Source of the DNA: Paucilactobacillus oligofermentans DSM 15707 = LMG 22743
Lineage (GTDB): Bacteria > Bacillota > Bacilli > Lactobacillales > Lactobacillaceae
Assembly (NCBI RefSeq): GCF_001434315.1
Contig: NZ_AZFE01000031.1
Location: 83,851 to 147,850 of the forward strand
DNA length: 64,000 nucleotides
Direction of reading: 5' to 3'
Both the position numbers and the translations under genes were made by a program. Position 1 is the first letter of the stretch. Each line of letters starts with the position of its first letter. Below, piece after piece: positions 48,229 to 59,598 of this stretch. Below the pieces are notes generated by a model. That model saw only the letters and a list, made by a program, of their open reading frames with translations. It ran no database searches and had not been told where the DNA came from.

Positions 48229-51200
48229 TTAATCTTTACTATTTAATTCTTGTTCAACTTCACTAGTTGACTTGATTGAATAAACACCATCAGTAGCACC
48301 AACCTTGACAGATTTAGGCTTAATATTACGGTATTCGCCCATTCCTGTACCGGCAGGAATAATCTTACCAATAATAACATTTTCCTTCAATCCAACAAGT
48401 GGATCATGCTTCCCACGAATAGCGGCATCAGTCAAGACACGTGTTGTTTCTTGGAATGAAGCAGCTGATAAGAAACTATTAGTTTCCAAGGCAGCCTTAG
48501 TAATACCAAGAATTACAGGACGACCAGTGGCAGGAATTCCACCAGCAACAAGAGTCTTGTAGTTTTCATCACGGAAGTCATTGATATCCATCAAAGCACC
48601 AGGTAAGACATCAGTATCACCCGGATCCATGACACGAACTTTACGAATCATTTGACGAATCATGATTTCAACGTGCTTGTCCAAGATTTCAATACCTTGC
48701 ATACGGTAAACCTTTTGGATTTCACTTAGCAAGTAAGTTTCAGTTGAAAGTACATCACGAACTTGAAGAAGCTCTTTAGGATCAATGGCACCATCATTCA
48801 ATGGAGCGCCTCGATGAATATAATCACCTTCAGCAACCTTCATACGAGAAGTAATTGGTAATGTGTATGTTCTCGTATCAGTTTCACCCTTGATCGTAAC
48901 TTCTTTGGTACGTTCAGCTGGATTTTCTTCAACTGATTCAACTGTACCAGTAACTTCGGTAATTTCAGCTTTACCCTTAGGATTACGTGATTCAACAATT
49001 TCTTGAATACGAGGAAGTCCTTGAGTAATATCTTCGTTACCAGCCACACCACCAGTATGGAAGTTACGCATGGTCAATTGAGTACCGGGTTCACCGATTG
49101 ATTGAGCGGCAACTGTACCAACAGCTTCCCCAGCTTCAACACGGTCCCCGGTAGCAGCATTACGACCATAACAACGTTCGCAGACACCATGTTTAGTGTT
49201 ACAAGTAAATGCAGAACGAATTGTTACTTTGGTAATACCAGCATCGATAATTGCTGTTGCAACATCTTCATCAATCATTTCATCACGGCCAATAATTACA
49301 TCACCGGTTTGAGGATTCTTAACGGTTTTAATTGTGTAACGACCTAGAATTCGATCATACAATGGTTCAATCATTTCGTTACCATCAGTAATAGCAGCAA
49401 CATCAAGCCCACGATCAGTATGACAATCAGCTTCACGAACGATAACATCTTGAGCAACATCAACTAGACGACGAGTTAAGTAACCTGAGTTGGCAGTCTT
49501 CAAAGCAGTATCAGTCATACCTTTACGAGCCCCATGGGTAGAAATAAACATTTCCAAAACATTTAGTCCTTCACGGAAGTTCGAGATAATAGGTAATTCC
49601 ATAATCTTACCATTAGGTGCAGCCATCAAGCCACGCATACCAGCAAGTTGTGTAAAGTTTGAGATGTTACCACGGGCACCAGAATCACTCATCATATTGA
49701 TTGGGTTATGGAGATCCATATCATCAATCAATTTTTGTTGAACTTCATCCTTAGCGTTATTCCAAACACCAATAACACGTTCATAACGTTCGTCATCAGT
49801 AATCAATCCACGACGGAATTGCTTAGTGATTGTTGCAACTTCTTTATGAGCGGCATCAATAATTTCTGGTTTTTCTTTTAAAACCGGAACATCAGCACTA
49901 CCAACGGTAATTCCAGAAATAGTTGATTCATAATAGCCTAAATCCTTCATCCGATCCAATAGTAATGAAGTAGCTGTCACTTTATATTGCTTGTAAACTT
50001 CAGCAATAATATCTGACAAGAAACCTTTACGGAATGGTGGAACAAGTGGTGTTTCTGCAAGGCGAGCTTTAAGATCTTCTCCAGCGTTCAAGAAGTCAGT
50101 ATCAGCAATCCCTTCAGTTAAGTTTTCACTAGTTGGTTCGTTCAAATAAGTCAATCCTTCAGGAAGAATATCATTAAATAGTAACTTACCAACAGTAGTG
50201 ATTAAAACTTTTCCACGTTGTTCAGGAGTAAATGGTTTTTGTGGCATTGAGTCAACTGAAACCCCAACACGTGAATGTAAATGCACATAGCCATTTTGAT
50301 AAGCAGTACGAGCTTCATTGATATCAGTGAAGACCATACCTTCTCCTTCACGACCAGCTTCTTCAGTCGTTAAGTAGTAGTTACCAATAACCATATCTTG
50401 TGAAGGTGTAACCACTGGTTGACCATCACGAGGTGAAAGAATATGTCCAGCAGCAAGCATTAACAAACGTGCTTCAGCTTGGGCTTCATCTGAAAGTGGT
50501 AAATGGATAGCCATTTGATCACCATCAAAATCGGCATTATAAGCTTCACAAACAAGTGGATGTAAACGCATAGCCTTACCAGAAACAAGAACTGGTTCGA
50601 AAGCTTGGATTCCCAATCGATGCAATGTAGGGGCACGGTTCAATAGAACCGGATGTTCCTTAATAACGTCTTCTAAGACGTCATATACATCATCATCTTG
50701 GCGATCAATCTTACGTTTAGCATTCTTGATATTTGAAGCTAATTCGCGTGAAACAAGTTCTTTCATGATAAATGGTTTGAACAATTCCATTGCCATTTGA
50801 ACAGGTAATCCCATTTGGCTCATCTTAAGTGATGGACCAACATCGATAACTGAACGGCCAGAATAATCAACACGTTTACCAAGTAAGTTTTGACGGAAAC
50901 GTCCTTGCTTACCTTTAAGTAAATGAGAAAGTGATTTCAATGGACGGTTACCAGGACCAGCAACTGGACGGCCACGACGACCATTATCAATCAATGCATC
51001 AACGGCTTCTTGAAGCATCCGTTTTTCATTTTGAACGATAATTCCAGGAGCATTTAAGTCTAACAAGCGTTTCAATCTGTTGTTACGGTTGATAACCCGA
51101 CGATACAAATCATTCAAATCAGAAGTGGCAAAACGGCCACCTTCAAGTTGAACCATTGGGCGAAGATCTGGTGGCATAACAGGAACAACGTCAACTACCA

Positions 51201-51876
51201 TCCAGTCAGGGCGGTTACCTGATTTGATAAAGGCTTCTAAAATATCCAAACGACGTACTGCACGAGTACGTTTTTGACCAGAAACTTCTTTCAAATCTTC
51301 TTTTAATTCGTTAGCTTCTTTTTCAAGATCAACATTTTCCAGCAATTGTTGAATTGCTTCTGCACCCATAGCTGCAGTGAAACGATTACCATATTCAAGT
51401 TTCTTTTCACGGTAATCAGCTTCTGAAAGAAGTTGTTTGGTTTCCATTGGTGTGTCTCCACCGTTGATAACAACGTATGAAGCGAAATAAATGATTTCTT
51501 CCAATGAACGAGGGCTCATGTCTAAGACAAGTCCCATCCGACTTGGGATACCCTTGAAGTACCAAATGTGAGTTACTGGAGCAGCTAGTTCAATATGACC
51601 CATTCGTTCACGACGAACTTTTGAACGAGTAACTTCAACCCCACAGCGATCACAAACAACACCCTTATAACGGATTCGTTTGTACTTACCACAGGCACAT
51701 TCCCAGTCTTTTGTTGGTCCAAAGATCCGTTCGTCAAACAATCCATCTTTTTCTGGCTTTAAAGTACGGTAGTTGATGGTTTCTGGCTTTTTAACTTCAC
51801 CAAATGACCAGCTACGAACCTTATCTGGAGATGCCAGACCGATTTGCATGCTTTCAAAATTATTAACGTCAATCAA
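48229..51876 (-). CDS. rpoC: DNA-directed RNA polymerase subunit beta'
   Basis: The beta' subunit holds the catalytic magnesium through NADFDGDQM. The zinc-binding N-terminal [20 protein letters not shown] and the second site [13 protein letters not shown] are present. Other markers are the rudder/bridge-helix region [20 protein letters not shown] and the C-terminal [17 protein letters not shown]. The 1215-residue length is typical for Lactobacillaceae. It lies 43 bp after rpoB. Confidence 0.98.
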   Translation of the reverse strand: MIDVNNFESMQIGLASPDKVRSWSFGEVKKPETINYRTLKPEKDGLFDERIFGPTKDWECACGKYKRIRYKGVVCDRCGVEVTRSKVRRERMGHIELAAPVTHIWYFKGIPSRMGLVLDMSPRSLEEIIYFASYVVINGGDTPMETKQLLSEADYREKKLEYGNRFTAAMGAEAIQQLLENVDLEKEANELKEDLKEVSGQKRTRAVRRLDILEAFIKSGNRPDWMVVDVVPVMPPDLRPMVQLEGGRFATSDLNDLYRRVINRNNRLKRLLDLNAPGIIVQNEKRMLQEAVDALIDNGRRGRPVAGPGNRPLKSLSHLLKGKQGRFRQNLLGKRVDYSGRSVIDVGPSLKMSQMGLPVQMAMELFKPFIMKELVSRELASNIKNAKRKIDRQDDDVYDVLEDVIKEHPVLLNRAPTLHRLGIQAFEPVLVSGKAMRLHPLVCEAYNADFDGDQMAIHLPLSDEAQAEARLLMLAAGHILSPRDGQPVVTPSQDMVIGNYYLTTEEAGREGEGMVFTDINEARTAYQNGYVHLHSRVGVSVDSMPQKPFTPEQRGKVLITTVGKLLFNDILPEGLTYLNEPTSENLTEGIADTDFLNAGEDLKARLAETPLVPPFRKGFLSDIIAEVYKQYKVTATSLLLDRMKDLGYYESTISGITVGSADVPVLKEKPEIIDAAHKEVATITKQFRRGLITDDERYERVIGVWNNAKDEVQQKLIDDMDLHNPINMMSDSGARGNISNFTQLAGMRGLMAAPNGKIMELPIISNFREGLNVLEMFISTHGARKGMTDTALKTANSGYLTRRLVDVAQDVIVREADCHTDRGLDVAAITDGNEMIEPLYDRILGRYTIKTVKNPQTGDVIIGRDEMIDEDVATAIIDAGITKVTIRSAFTCNTKHGVCERCYGRNAATGDRVEAGEAVGTVAAQSIGEPGTQLTMRNFHTGGVAGNEDITQGLPRIQEIVESRNPKGKAEITEVTGTVESVEENPAERTKEVTIKGETDTRTYTLPITSRMKVAEGDYIHRGAPLNDGAIDPKELLQVRDVLSTETYLLSEIQKVYRMQGIEILDKHVEIMIRQMIRKVRVMDPGDTDVLPGALMDINDFRDENYKTLVAGGIPATGRPVILGITKAALETNSFLSAASFQETTRVLTDAAIRGKHDPLVGLKENVIIGKIIPAGTGMGEYRNIKPKSVKVGATDGVYSIKSTSEVEQELNSKD

Positions 51877-51919
51877 AGGATGATCCTCCTTATTTTAATT
51901 CTACAGTTTTTAAATGAAA

Positions 51920-54900
51920 TTAATCTTGTTGAGTTTCTTTTGGAGATGCAACTTGATCAACAGGCGTTGATGCAGCTTCCGTTGCATTAGCTTGTTCTTG
52001 AGCCTGTTGTTCTTGTTGAGCAGCAAACTTACTTAAGGCATCAACGTTTACAACGTCGTCCCCTTCATCATCCATATCGCGAAGTTCAATTTCTTCATCT
52101 TCTGAATCAAGAACCTTCATATCTAATCCAAGTGCTTGTAATTCCTTAACTAGAACACGGAATGACTCAGGAACACCTGGCTTTGGAATTGGTTCACCCT
52201 TAACGATTGCTTCATAGGTCTTTACACGACCAACAACATCATCAGACTTGTAAGTTAAGATTTCTTGAAGGGTATAAGCGGCACCATAAGCTTCAAGAGC
52301 CCAAACTTCCATTTCACCAAAACGTTGTCCACCAAATTGTGCTTTACCACCAAGTGGTTGTTGCGTAACTAATGAGTAAGGTCCGATTGAACGAGCATGG
52401 ATCTTATCATCAACCATGTGGGCAAGTTTCATATAATGCATTACACCAACGGCAATACGATTATCAAATGCTTCACCAGTCCGACCATCATAAAGGACAG
52501 TCTTACCATCAGATGGTAAACCAGCTTCTTCAACAGCAGCCCAAACATCATCATCAGTTGCACCATCAAAAACTGGTGTTGCAATATGAATTCCGAGTTC
52601 TTTAGCAGCCATACCTAAATGCAATTCGATAACTTGCCCAATATTCATACGAGAAGGCACACCCATGGGGCTCAACATAATGTCAACAGGTGTTCCATCT
52701 GGCATATATGGCATATCTTCTTGAGGGATAACAACGGAAACAGTACCCTTGTTACCATGACGTCCAGCCATCTTATCACCAACTTGTAGCTTACGCTTTT
52801 GGGCAATAAAGACACGAACCATCATGTTAACACCTGGTGAAAGTTCATCGCCATTTTCACGAGTAAAGATTTGAACATCTTGAACAATACCTTCACCACC
52901 ATGAGGAACCTTAAGTGATGTATCACGAACTTCACGTGATTTTTCACCAAAGATAGCATGGAGTAAACGTTCTTCAGCTGATAATTCAGTTACACCCTTA
53001 GGAGTAACCTTACCAACTAGAATGTCACCATCATGGACTTCAGCACCAACACGGATAATACCCTTGTCATCAAGATCCTTCAATGAATCTTCACCAACAT
53101 TAGGAATTTCACGTGTCATTTCTTCAGGTCCAAGTTTAGTATCACGAGCTTCTGATTCATATGATTCGATATGAATTGAAGTATACACGTCATCACGAAC
53201 TAAACGTTCGTTAATTGCGATGGCATCTTCGAAGTTATAACCTTGCCAAGTCATGAATGCAACAATTGGGTTTTGACCTAAAGCCAATTCCCCTTGTTCC
53301 ATTGATGGACCATCAGCAAGAATTTCATTAGCATCAACCTTGTCGCCTAATTTAACAATTGGACGTTGGTTGTAGTTTTTACCACCATTAGAACGGTGGA
53401 ATTTCATTAATTTGTAATTATCAAGTGCGCCATCTTCACGACGTACGCGAATGCTACGAGCATCAACGTATTCAACTACACCGTCATTCTTGGCAATTAA
53501 AGCAACACCAGAATCATGGGCAGCATCATATTCAATCCCAGTTCCAACAAGTGGAGAGTGAGGATCGAGCAATGGAACAGCTTGACGTTGCATATTAGCA
53601 CCCATCAAAGCACGGTTAGAATCATCGTTTTCCAAGAAAGGAATACATGCAGTAGCAACTGCTACAACTTGTTTAGGTGAAACATCCATGTAATCAAGAT
53701 TTTCAATTCCAGTTTCCAAGTTTTCTGATTGCGCACGAGCCATAACTGTATCCGCAACAAACGAACCGTCGTCATTCAACTTCGAGTTAGCTTGAGCAAT
53801 TACATAGTTATCTTCTTCGTCAGCAGTCAAATAATCGATTTTTTCAGTAACTTTATGGTTTTCCCATGAAACACGACGATATGGAGTTTCAATAAATCCA
53901 TAACGGTTAACACGAGCGTAACTAGAAAGACTATTGATCAAACCAATATTAGGACCTTCTGGCGTTTCAATCGGACACATACGACCATAATGAGTATAGT
54001 GAACGTCTCGAACTTCATATCCAGCACGGTCACGAGTCAAACCACCAGGTCCAAGGGCTGAAAGACGACGTTTATGTGTCAATTCACCTAATGGGTTAGT
54101 TTGATCCATGAATTGTGATAGTTGTGATGAACCAAAGAATTCTTTGATTGATGCAACCACTGGACGGATATTGATTAATTGTTGAGGAGTAACTGTTTCG
54201 CGGTCTTGGATTGACATCCGTTCACGAACAACTCGTTCCATCCGTGAAAGACCAATTCTAAATTGATTTTGTAATAATTCACCAACTGAACGAATACGAC
54301 GGTTACCTAAATGATCAATATCATCGGTGTTTCCGATACCTTCTTGAAGATCAAAGAAGTAGTTCATTGATGCCAAGATATCTGCAGGTACAATATGTTT
54401 ATATTTAAGATCAATATGACCGTTTCCAATCATTGGTACTTCACGTTCAGGATCATTCTTAGAGAAGACCATGATTTTTTGCAAAATAACAGGATCAGTA
54501 ACAACGGCTTGATCTGAAGGTGTGTATGTGATGGTCTTGAAGTCTTCACGATCAAGGTATTCGCCTAAATCTTTCATAACTTCTTTGGTAATCACGTCAC
54601 CCTTTTGAGCAATTACTTCACCAGTTTCTGGATCAGCAAGTGTTTCAGCAAGTGTTTGATTTAACAGACGTGTCTTCAAATTAAGCTTCTTGTTAGTCTT
54701 GTAACGACCAACTGGAGCCATATCATAACGCTTTGGATCGAAGAAACGAGCTGTCAATAAACTACGTGAAGAATCAGCAGTCTTGGGTTCACCCGGACGA
54801 AGACGTTCGTAAACATCCTTCAAGGCTTCTTCAACACGTGAATCTTCATTGTTTTTATGAATATCTTTATCTAAGGTCAACGAAAGTGAATCATTGTTAC

Positions 54901-55534
54901 CAAACATATCAATAATTTCATCATCAGAACCGAAACCTAAAGCACGAACTAGTTCAGTCAAAGGAACCTTACGAGTTCTATCGATACGAACGTACGTTAC
55001 GTCTTTAGCATCAGTTTCATATTCCAACCATGCTCCACGGTTAGGAATAAAAGTTGCGCCAAAACTAGGGCGACCGTTCTTATCAGCTTCTTCACTAAAG
55101 TAAACCCCTGGTGAACGAACCAATTGAGAAACGATAACACGTTCAGCACCATTAATAATGAAAGTACCTTGGTTAGTCATTAATGGGAAATCACCAAAGA
55201 AAACATCTTGCGATTTGATTTCGCCAGTTTCGTGGTTTGTCAAACGAAGTGTCACATGCAATGGAGCTGAGTAATTAGCGTCATGTTCACGCGCCTCATC
55301 CACTGTATACTTTGGTTCTAATAATTGATAATCAACAAACTCTAATGATAGGTTTCCTTGGAAATCATCAATAGGCATGATATCATCAAACATTTCTCGC
55401 AGACCTTCGTCCAAGAACCATTGATAAGAATCAGATTGAATCTCGATCAAGTTAGGTAAATCTAGAACTTCTTTAATCCGTGAGTAACTACGACGAGTAC
55501 GGTGCTTTCCGTACTTAACTAAATGTCCTGCCAA
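51920..55534 (-). CDS. rpoB: DNA-directed RNA polymerase subunit beta
   Basis: The beta subunit contains the rifampicin pocket; [20 protein letters not shown] and [11 protein letters not shown] look wild type. Other markers are [32 protein letters not shown] and [19 protein letters not shown]. The C-terminal tail after about 1150 is acidic and Gln-rich (QQEQQAQEQ), a lineage-specific feature. I choose the TTG at 55534, 6 nt after AGAGGTG, as in homologues starting with [10 protein letters not shown]; a GTG at 55543 lies inside that site. Confidence 0.98.
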   Translation of the reverse strand: MAGHLVKYGKHRTRRSYSRIKEVLDLPNLIEIQSDSYQWFLDEGLREMFDDIMPIDDFQGNLSLEFVDYQLLEPKYTVDEAREHDANYSAPLHVTLRLTNHETGEIKSQDVFFGDFPLMTNQGTFIINGAERVIVSQLVRSPGVYFSEEADKNGRPSFGATFIPNRGAWLEYETDAKDVTYVRIDRTRKVPLTELVRALGFGSDDEIIDMFGNNDSLSLTLDKDIHKNNEDSRVEEALKDVYERLRPGEPKTADSSRSLLTARFFDPKRYDMAPVGRYKTNKKLNLKTRLLNQTLAETLADPETGEVIAQKGDVITKEVMKDLGEYLDREDFKTITYTPSDQAVVTDPVILQKIMVFSKNDPEREVPMIGNGHIDLKYKHIVPADILASMNYFFDLQEGIGNTDDIDHLGNRRIRSVGELLQNQFRIGLSRMERVVRERMSIQDRETVTPQQLINIRPVVASIKEFFGSSQLSQFMDQTNPLGELTHKRRLSALGPGGLTRDRAGYEVRDVHYTHYGRMCPIETPEGPNIGLINSLSSYARVNRYGFIETPYRRVSWENHKVTEKIDYLTADEEDNYVIAQANSKLNDDGSFVADTVMARAQSENLETGIENLDYMDVSPKQVVAVATACIPFLENDDSNRALMGANMQRQAVPLLDPHSPLVGTGIEYDAAHDSGVALIAKNDGVVEYVDARSIRVRREDGALDNYKLMKFHRSNGGKNYNQRPIVKLGDKVDANEILADGPSMEQGELALGQNPIVAFMTWQGYNFEDAIAINERLVRDDVYTSIHIESYESEARDTKLGPEEMTREIPNVGEDSLKDLDDKGIIRVGAEVHDGDILVGKVTPKGVTELSAEERLLHAIFGEKSREVRDTSLKVPHGGEGIVQDVQIFTRENGDELSPGVNMMVRVFIAQKRKLQVGDKMAGRHGNKGTVSVVIPQEDMPYMPDGTPVDIMLSPMGVPSRMNIGQVIELHLGMAAKELGIHIATPVFDGATDDDVWAAVEEAGLPSDGKTVLYDGRTGEAFDNRIAVGVMHYMKLAHMVDDKIHARSIGPYSLVTQQPLGGKAQFGGQRFGEMEVWALEAYGAAYTLQEILTYKSDDVVGRVKTYEAIVKGEPIPKPGVPESFRVLVKELQALGLDMKVLDSEDEEIELRDMDDEGDDVVNVDALSKFAAQQEQQAQEQANATEAASTPVDQVASPKETQQD

Positions 55535-55578
55535 GCTGTTCACCTCTCTGTTTTTGATTGACAGAGTTCATCTTGCAA

Positions 55579-55607
55579 ATGTTACGTTTTGATTACAAAT
55601 GCACCAA
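55579..55607 (-). promoter_or_regulatory. Putative promoter of rpoBC
   Basis: On the minus strand TTGGTG (55602-55607), 17 nt and TAACAT (55579-55584) lie about 45 nt upstream of rpoB, right after the terminator of the TetR gene. Confidence 0.55.
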
Positions 55608-55625
55608 AACGACCTTTTTAAGCAC

Positions 55626-55660
55626 AAAAAAATCCAAAAACAGCCATTGCTGTTTTTGGG
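55626..55660 (-). terminator. Terminator after the TetR gene
   Basis: CCAAAAACAGC and GCTGTTTTTGG form a perfect 11-bp stem with a 4-nt loop and seven T follow on the minus strand. It lies about 105 nt after the TetR stop. Confidence 0.88.
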
Positions 55661-55765
55661 TTATTTATGAAGCACAGTATGGACAATAGATCACACTGCG
55701 CAAATGAACTCGAAAATATACAAATTCAATTGTACCTCAAACTAGCTAAATGTCAACTAGTTCGC

Positions 55766-56371
55766 CTATTGTTCGTCTGGTTCTTCCGCAATTCCAAATA
55801 AGATTAATCTCAATGATAATTTACCTTTATCGCGAGTCGAAATTGATTGACCACCAATTCGATAAAAACTGCTAAACATCGCATTTAAGCTATAGATTAA
55901 AATATCAGCAGCTTCATCTGGTAAGACTTCTTTACGTAATTTAACTTCTGGTAAATTGAAATAACCTGTTAATGGGTCAAGATAATACATCCGATAAAGC
56001 ATCCCCAGCTTACGTTGCCCCGCTGGTGATAAGTGAGCATAGCTTTCATGGATAAAGATACCAACACCCTTTGGATGAATATCGAATAGATTCTTTGTAA
56101 TCTCGTCAATTCGATTTAATGGTTGTAATCTAGGCTTCAGCACGCCCTGACCAATAACTTCACGTACATCTTTACCAACCCGATTAACGACTTCTAAGTA
56201 AACCGCTTCTTTATCATTAAAATGGTGATACATTGCTGGCTGAGTAATTCCGGCAACGTCAGCAATATTACGTGTCGACGTTTCGGCATAGCCCTTTTCT
56301 AAAAATACTTTACGGGCAGAATTAATAATTAGTTCGCGTGTTTTTTCACTTCTTGATTGCTCTTGAACCAT
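55766..56371 (-). CDS. TetR/AcrR-family transcriptional regulator
   Basis: The 201-residue protein has an N-terminal TetR helix-turn-helix (ELIINSARKVFLEKGYAETS, then DVAGITQPAMYHHFNDKEAV) and a helical ligand domain without recognisable specificity. I choose the ATG at 56371, 7 nt after GGAG. It is a single gene between clpC and rpoB. A perfect palindrome 20 nt upstream (56392-56405) is a candidate autoregulatory operator. The regulated target is unknown; the YhgE gene 3 kb further is one possibility because such proteins are often under TetR control. Confidence 0.9.
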   Translation of the reverse strand: MVQEQSRSEKTRELIINSARKVFLEKGYAETSTRNIADVAGITQPAMYHHFNDKEAVYLEVVNRVGKDVREVIGQGVLKPRLQPLNRIDEITKNLFDIHPKGVGIFIHESYAHLSPAGQRKLGMLYRMYYLDPLTGYFNLPEVKLRKEVLPDEAADILIYSLNAMFSSFYRIGGQSISTRDKGKLSLRLILFGIAEEPDEQ

Positions 56372-56391
56372 CAAATTACTCCAATCTTTTG

Positions 56392-56405
56392 ATTTACGTG
56401 TAAAT
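56392..56405. promoter_or_regulatory. Palindromic candidate operator of the TetR gene
   Basis: ATTTACGTGTAAAT has perfect 6-bp arms (ATTTAC/GTAAAT) and lies 21 nt upstream of the TetR start codon, where an autoregulatory TetR operator is expected. Confidence 0.45.
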
Positions 56406-56452
56406 TACAACACAACTACGGAAAATTAGCTACCAAAAGCAACCGATTTCTC

Positions 56453-56489
56453 TAAAAAAGAGTTTAGGAAAAAGACTCCCCTAAACTCC
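56453..56489 (-). terminator. Terminator of ctsR-clpC
   Basis: GAGTTTAGG and CCTAAACTC pair perfectly with an 11-nt loop, and six T follow on the minus strand, just after the clpC stop. Confidence 0.88.
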
Positions 56490-56494
56490 CAATT

Positions 56495-58963
56495 TTACTT
56501 CATTGCTAACCCCTTGTGTTGCTCACTTACATTTACCTTAATTTTACCAGAACGGGCCCCAACTGTCACTGTATCTCCGACATTTATTTCACCAGATAAC
56601 ATTGATTCACTAAGCAAATCTTCGACCTTCGATTGTAAAGCGCGACGAATTGGTCGTGCACCATATTCTGGATCAAATCCGGCAGTAGCAACGACATCAA
56701 TTGCCGCTGGCGTTACCTTCAAATCAATTCCTTGTTCACTCATGCGTTTAATCACGTTTTTCGTCATTAATTTAACAATTTGATGTAATTCATCTTTTTG
56801 TAATGAATGAAAAATCACGGTTTCATCAATTCGATTAAGGAACTCTGGACGGAAATGTAATTTTAGTTGTTCTTGGATCGTGCTCGACATTGCCTGATAA
56901 TTATCCTGCATATCTTTAGCACCAAAACCGACTTCTTTTTCATCACGTAACGCTGTGGCTCCAAGATTAGAAGTCATAATTAAAATCGTATTTCTAAAAT
57001 CAACCTTACGACCCTTGGCATCAGTTAAATAACCATCATCTAACACTTGAAGTAACAGGTTAAATACATCCGAATGCGCTTTTTCTGCTTCATCTAGTAA
57101 CACCACTGAATAAGGATGTTGACGAACTTTTTCAGTCAATTGACCACCTTCGTCATAGCCCACATAGCCTGGTGCTGCACCAATCAAACGGCTGGTACTA
57201 TATTTTTCCATATATTCAGACATATCAACCCGAATCATACTATCTTCAGAGCCAAACACTGATTCAGCTAAGGCTTTAGCTAATTCAGTTTTACCAACCC
57301 CAGTTGGTCCAAGGAACATAAATGAACCGATTGGTCGATTAGGATCTTTCAAGCCACTACTAGAACGACGAATTGCCCGAGAAACAGCAGAAACGGCTTT
57401 AGCTTGACCAATTATTCGTTTATGCAAGATACCTTCAAGATTAACTAATCGTTCACTTTGACTCTTTTGTAATTGAGTTAATGGAATTCCTGTCCACTCA
57501 GAAACTACTTCAGCAACATCTTCACCGCTAACCTTTAAATCATACTTAGCTGTACTTGTCTGTGCTGGAGCTACTTGCTTATTTAATTTAGCTTTCAACT
57601 TCAATTCATCTTGTCTTAACTCAGCTGCTAAATCAAAGTTTTGATCTTCAATTGCTTGTTCTTTTTGAATACTTAATTTTTCAAGTTTTTCAATATTCTT
57701 CGTTTTTTTAGATGGATGGTCTTGCGAATCAATTCGGACCTTAGCCGAAGCTTCATCCATTAAATCAATTGCCTTATCTGGTAAAAAGCGATCACTAATA
57801 TATCGTGACGATAACGTAACCGCTTGTTGAATTGCTTCATCCGTAATTTCAACATGATGATGATCTTCATAACGATCTTTTAATCCTGTTAAAATTTGAA
57901 CCGCTTCATCTTCAGTTGGTTCTGCTACTTGAACCGTTGCAAAACGACGTTCCAATGCTGCATCGGTTTCAATATATTTTTGATATTCATCTAACGTCGT
58001 AGCCCCAATGGTTTGTAATTCGCCACGAGCCAGTGCCGGTTTCAAGATATTAGAAGCATCAATTGCCCCTTCAGCTCCACCAGCTCCAATTAGCGTATGC
58101 AATTCATCAATAAAGAGAATTACATTCCCATCACGGTAAATTTCATCAATAATTTTTTTCAAGCGATCTTCAAATTCACCACGGTACTTAGTCCCAGCAA
58201 CTAACGATCCCATATCAAGCATCATTAACCGCTTATGCACTAAATCACCTGGAACATCCCCACTAATAATTCGTTGTGCGAGCCCTTCAGCAATCGCTGT
58301 TTTACCAACACCGGGTTCACCAATTAAAACTGGATTATTTTTTGTCCGGCGACTCAAAATTTGCACTACCCGACGAACTTCTTTGTCACGGCCAACAACT
58401 GGATCCATTTTATCTTCACGAGCGCTTTGAGTAAGATCACGTGCCAATGAATCTAAAGTTGGCGTTCCTTCATCCTGTGGTGCTTTTTGCTTACTCGTTT
58501 GTCGACGTTTAGGTGTATCTGAAACTCCAAGACGGCGCATCACAATACGACGTGCTTGACTTAAATCAACATCTAAATTTAATAAAATCCGTGATGAAAG
58601 AATACTTTCATCTAGAAGTAAAGCTAATAATAAATGCTCAGTACCAATTTTTAATGAACCAAGTCGTTTTGCTTCTTCCCCTGAAACCGATAAAATTTCT
58701 TTTGCTTTAGGTGAATATGGTAGGTAACTATCTTTATCCGCACCGATTAACGTTCCATAACCAGTAAATCGTTCAATTTCTTCACGAATATCATCTTTGC
58801 CAACTGAAAATTGTTGCAATACCTTACTAGCAATCCCGTTTTGCTCGATACTTAAGGCCAACAATAAATGTTCAGTGCCCACGGCTTGATGTTTAAAATG
58901 CTTCGCCTGCTCTTGAGCTAACGCGAGTACATTTTTAGCACTTGGTGTAAATAAGTTATCCAT
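56495..58963 (-). CDS. clpC: ATP-dependent Clp protease ATP-binding subunit ClpC
   Basis: ClpC is an AAA+ unfoldase that feeds ClpP. It has two ClpN repeats (about 1-145), AAA1 with Walker A GEPGVGKT (215-222), a UVR-type middle domain (about 425-460), and AAA2 with Walker A GPTGVGKT (552-559) and [11 protein letters not shown]. The 822-residue length fits ClpC. It lies 16 bp after ctsR. The adaptor and kinase genes mcsA and mcsB found between them in Bacillus are missing, as in other lactobacilli. Confidence 0.97.
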   Translation of the reverse strand: MDNLFTPSAKNVLALAQEQAKHFKHQAVGTEHLLLALSIEQNGIASKVLQQFSVGKDDIREEIERFTGYGTLIGADKDSYLPYSPKAKEILSVSGEEAKRLGSLKIGTEHLLLALLLDESILSSRILLNLDVDLSQARRIVMRRLGVSDTPKRRQTSKQKAPQDEGTPTLDSLARDLTQSAREDKMDPVVGRDKEVRRVVQILSRRTKNNPVLIGEPGVGKTAIAEGLAQRIISGDVPGDLVHKRLMMLDMGSLVAGTKYRGEFEDRLKKIIDEIYRDGNVILFIDELHTLIGAGGAEGAIDASNILKPALARGELQTIGATTLDEYQKYIETDAALERRFATVQVAEPTEDEAVQILTGLKDRYEDHHHVEITDEAIQQAVTLSSRYISDRFLPDKAIDLMDEASAKVRIDSQDHPSKKTKNIEKLEKLSIQKEQAIEDQNFDLAAELRQDELKLKAKLNKQVAPAQTSTAKYDLKVSGEDVAEVVSEWTGIPLTQLQKSQSERLVNLEGILHKRIIGQAKAVSAVSRAIRRSSSGLKDPNRPIGSFMFLGPTGVGKTELAKALAESVFGSEDSMIRVDMSEYMEKYSTSRLIGAAPGYVGYDEGGQLTEKVRQHPYSVVLLDEAEKAHSDVFNLLLQVLDDGYLTDAKGRKVDFRNTILIMTSNLGATALRDEKEVGFGAKDMQDNYQAMSSTIQEQLKLHFRPEFLNRIDETVIFHSLQKDELHQIVKLMTKNVIKRMSEQGIDLKVTPAAIDVVATAGFDPEYGARPIRRALQSKVEDLLSESMLSGEINVGDTVTVGARSGKIKVNVSEQHKGLAMK

Positions 58964-58979
58964 ACAATTCCCCTCTTTC

Positions 58980-59447
58980 TTAACTTTCGTATCGCAATCT
59001 GTTTAATAATGAAATTAAAATATGTGCTCGCAGCGTATCGCCAATTTGTCGATTATCAAATGCTAATGTCTGCTTAGCAACTGTAACTACCATCAAATCT
59101 GCTTCACGACGTGTAATTACATCTTCGTCATATAATGTTTGGATAATTGAAATTGCATCTCGTTCATTAATTTCGTCACCTATCACTTGAATTAATGTGT
59201 TTAAAACGGCCACATCATCCATCAAATTAACTTTTTCAATTCGAATATAGCCACCGCCACCCCGTTTACTTTCAACAAGATAACCATTTTGAATGGTAAA
59301 ACGAGTCTTGATGACGTAATTAATCTGTGAAGGTACGACATCAAATAGGTCAGCAACTTCAGAACGTCTGATTTCTACGTGCTCAGAATCAGACAAAATG
59401 TTTTTTAAATAATTCTCAATGACATCTGAGATATTTTGGCCTTCCAT
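58980..59447 (-). CDS. ctsR: Transcriptional repressor of class III stress genes CtsR
   Basis: CtsR represses clp and other stress genes until heat. The N-terminal helix-turn-helix (RRSEVADLFDVVPSQINYVI) is followed by the winged loop RGGGGYIRI, the glycine-rich thermosensing loop. The C-terminal part (DEDVITRREADLMVV) is the domain that McsB recognises in Bacillus. I choose the ATG at 59447, 6 nt after AGGAGG (155 residues); an in-frame extension upstream would cross the promoter. First gene of ctsR-clpC and autoregulated through the box at 59465-59481. Confidence 0.97.
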   Translation of the reverse strand: MEGQNISDVIENYLKNILSDSEHVEIRRSEVADLFDVVPSQINYVIKTRFTIQNGYLVESKRGGGGYIRIEKVNLMDDVAVLNTLIQVIGDEINERDAISIIQTLYDEDVITRREADLMVVTVAKQTLAFDNRQIGDTLRAHILISLLNRLRYES

Positions 59448-59464
59448 AACTAACCTCCTATATC

Positions 59465-59513
59465 TTTGACTAATGTTGACTAATATTATACAAACATAAT
59501 CAGGAATTGCAAA
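59465..59513 (-). promoter_or_regulatory. ctsR promoter with CtsR box
   Basis: On the minus strand TTTGCA (59508-59513), 17 nt and a perfect TATAAT (59485-59490) form the promoter. Directly after it AGTCAAC-ATT-AGTCAAA (59465-59481) is a heptad direct repeat matching the CtsR operator (GGTCAAA-N3-GGTCAAA) with three substitutions, covering the transcription start. Confidence 0.78.
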
Positions 59514-59542
59514 TGATTTAAACTTAATTACCGCTTTTATGT

Positions 59543-59580
59543 AAAAAAATAGTTGAACCTTAATTTTGGCCAACTATTTT
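59543..59580 (-). terminator. Terminator of the yhgE gene
   Basis: AAAATAGTTG and CAACTATTTT pair perfectly around an 15-nt loop that can extend the stem with GCC/GG, and T residues follow on the minus strand. Confidence 0.85.
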
Positions 59581-59598
59581 CTCTTTAAATTCAATTAT

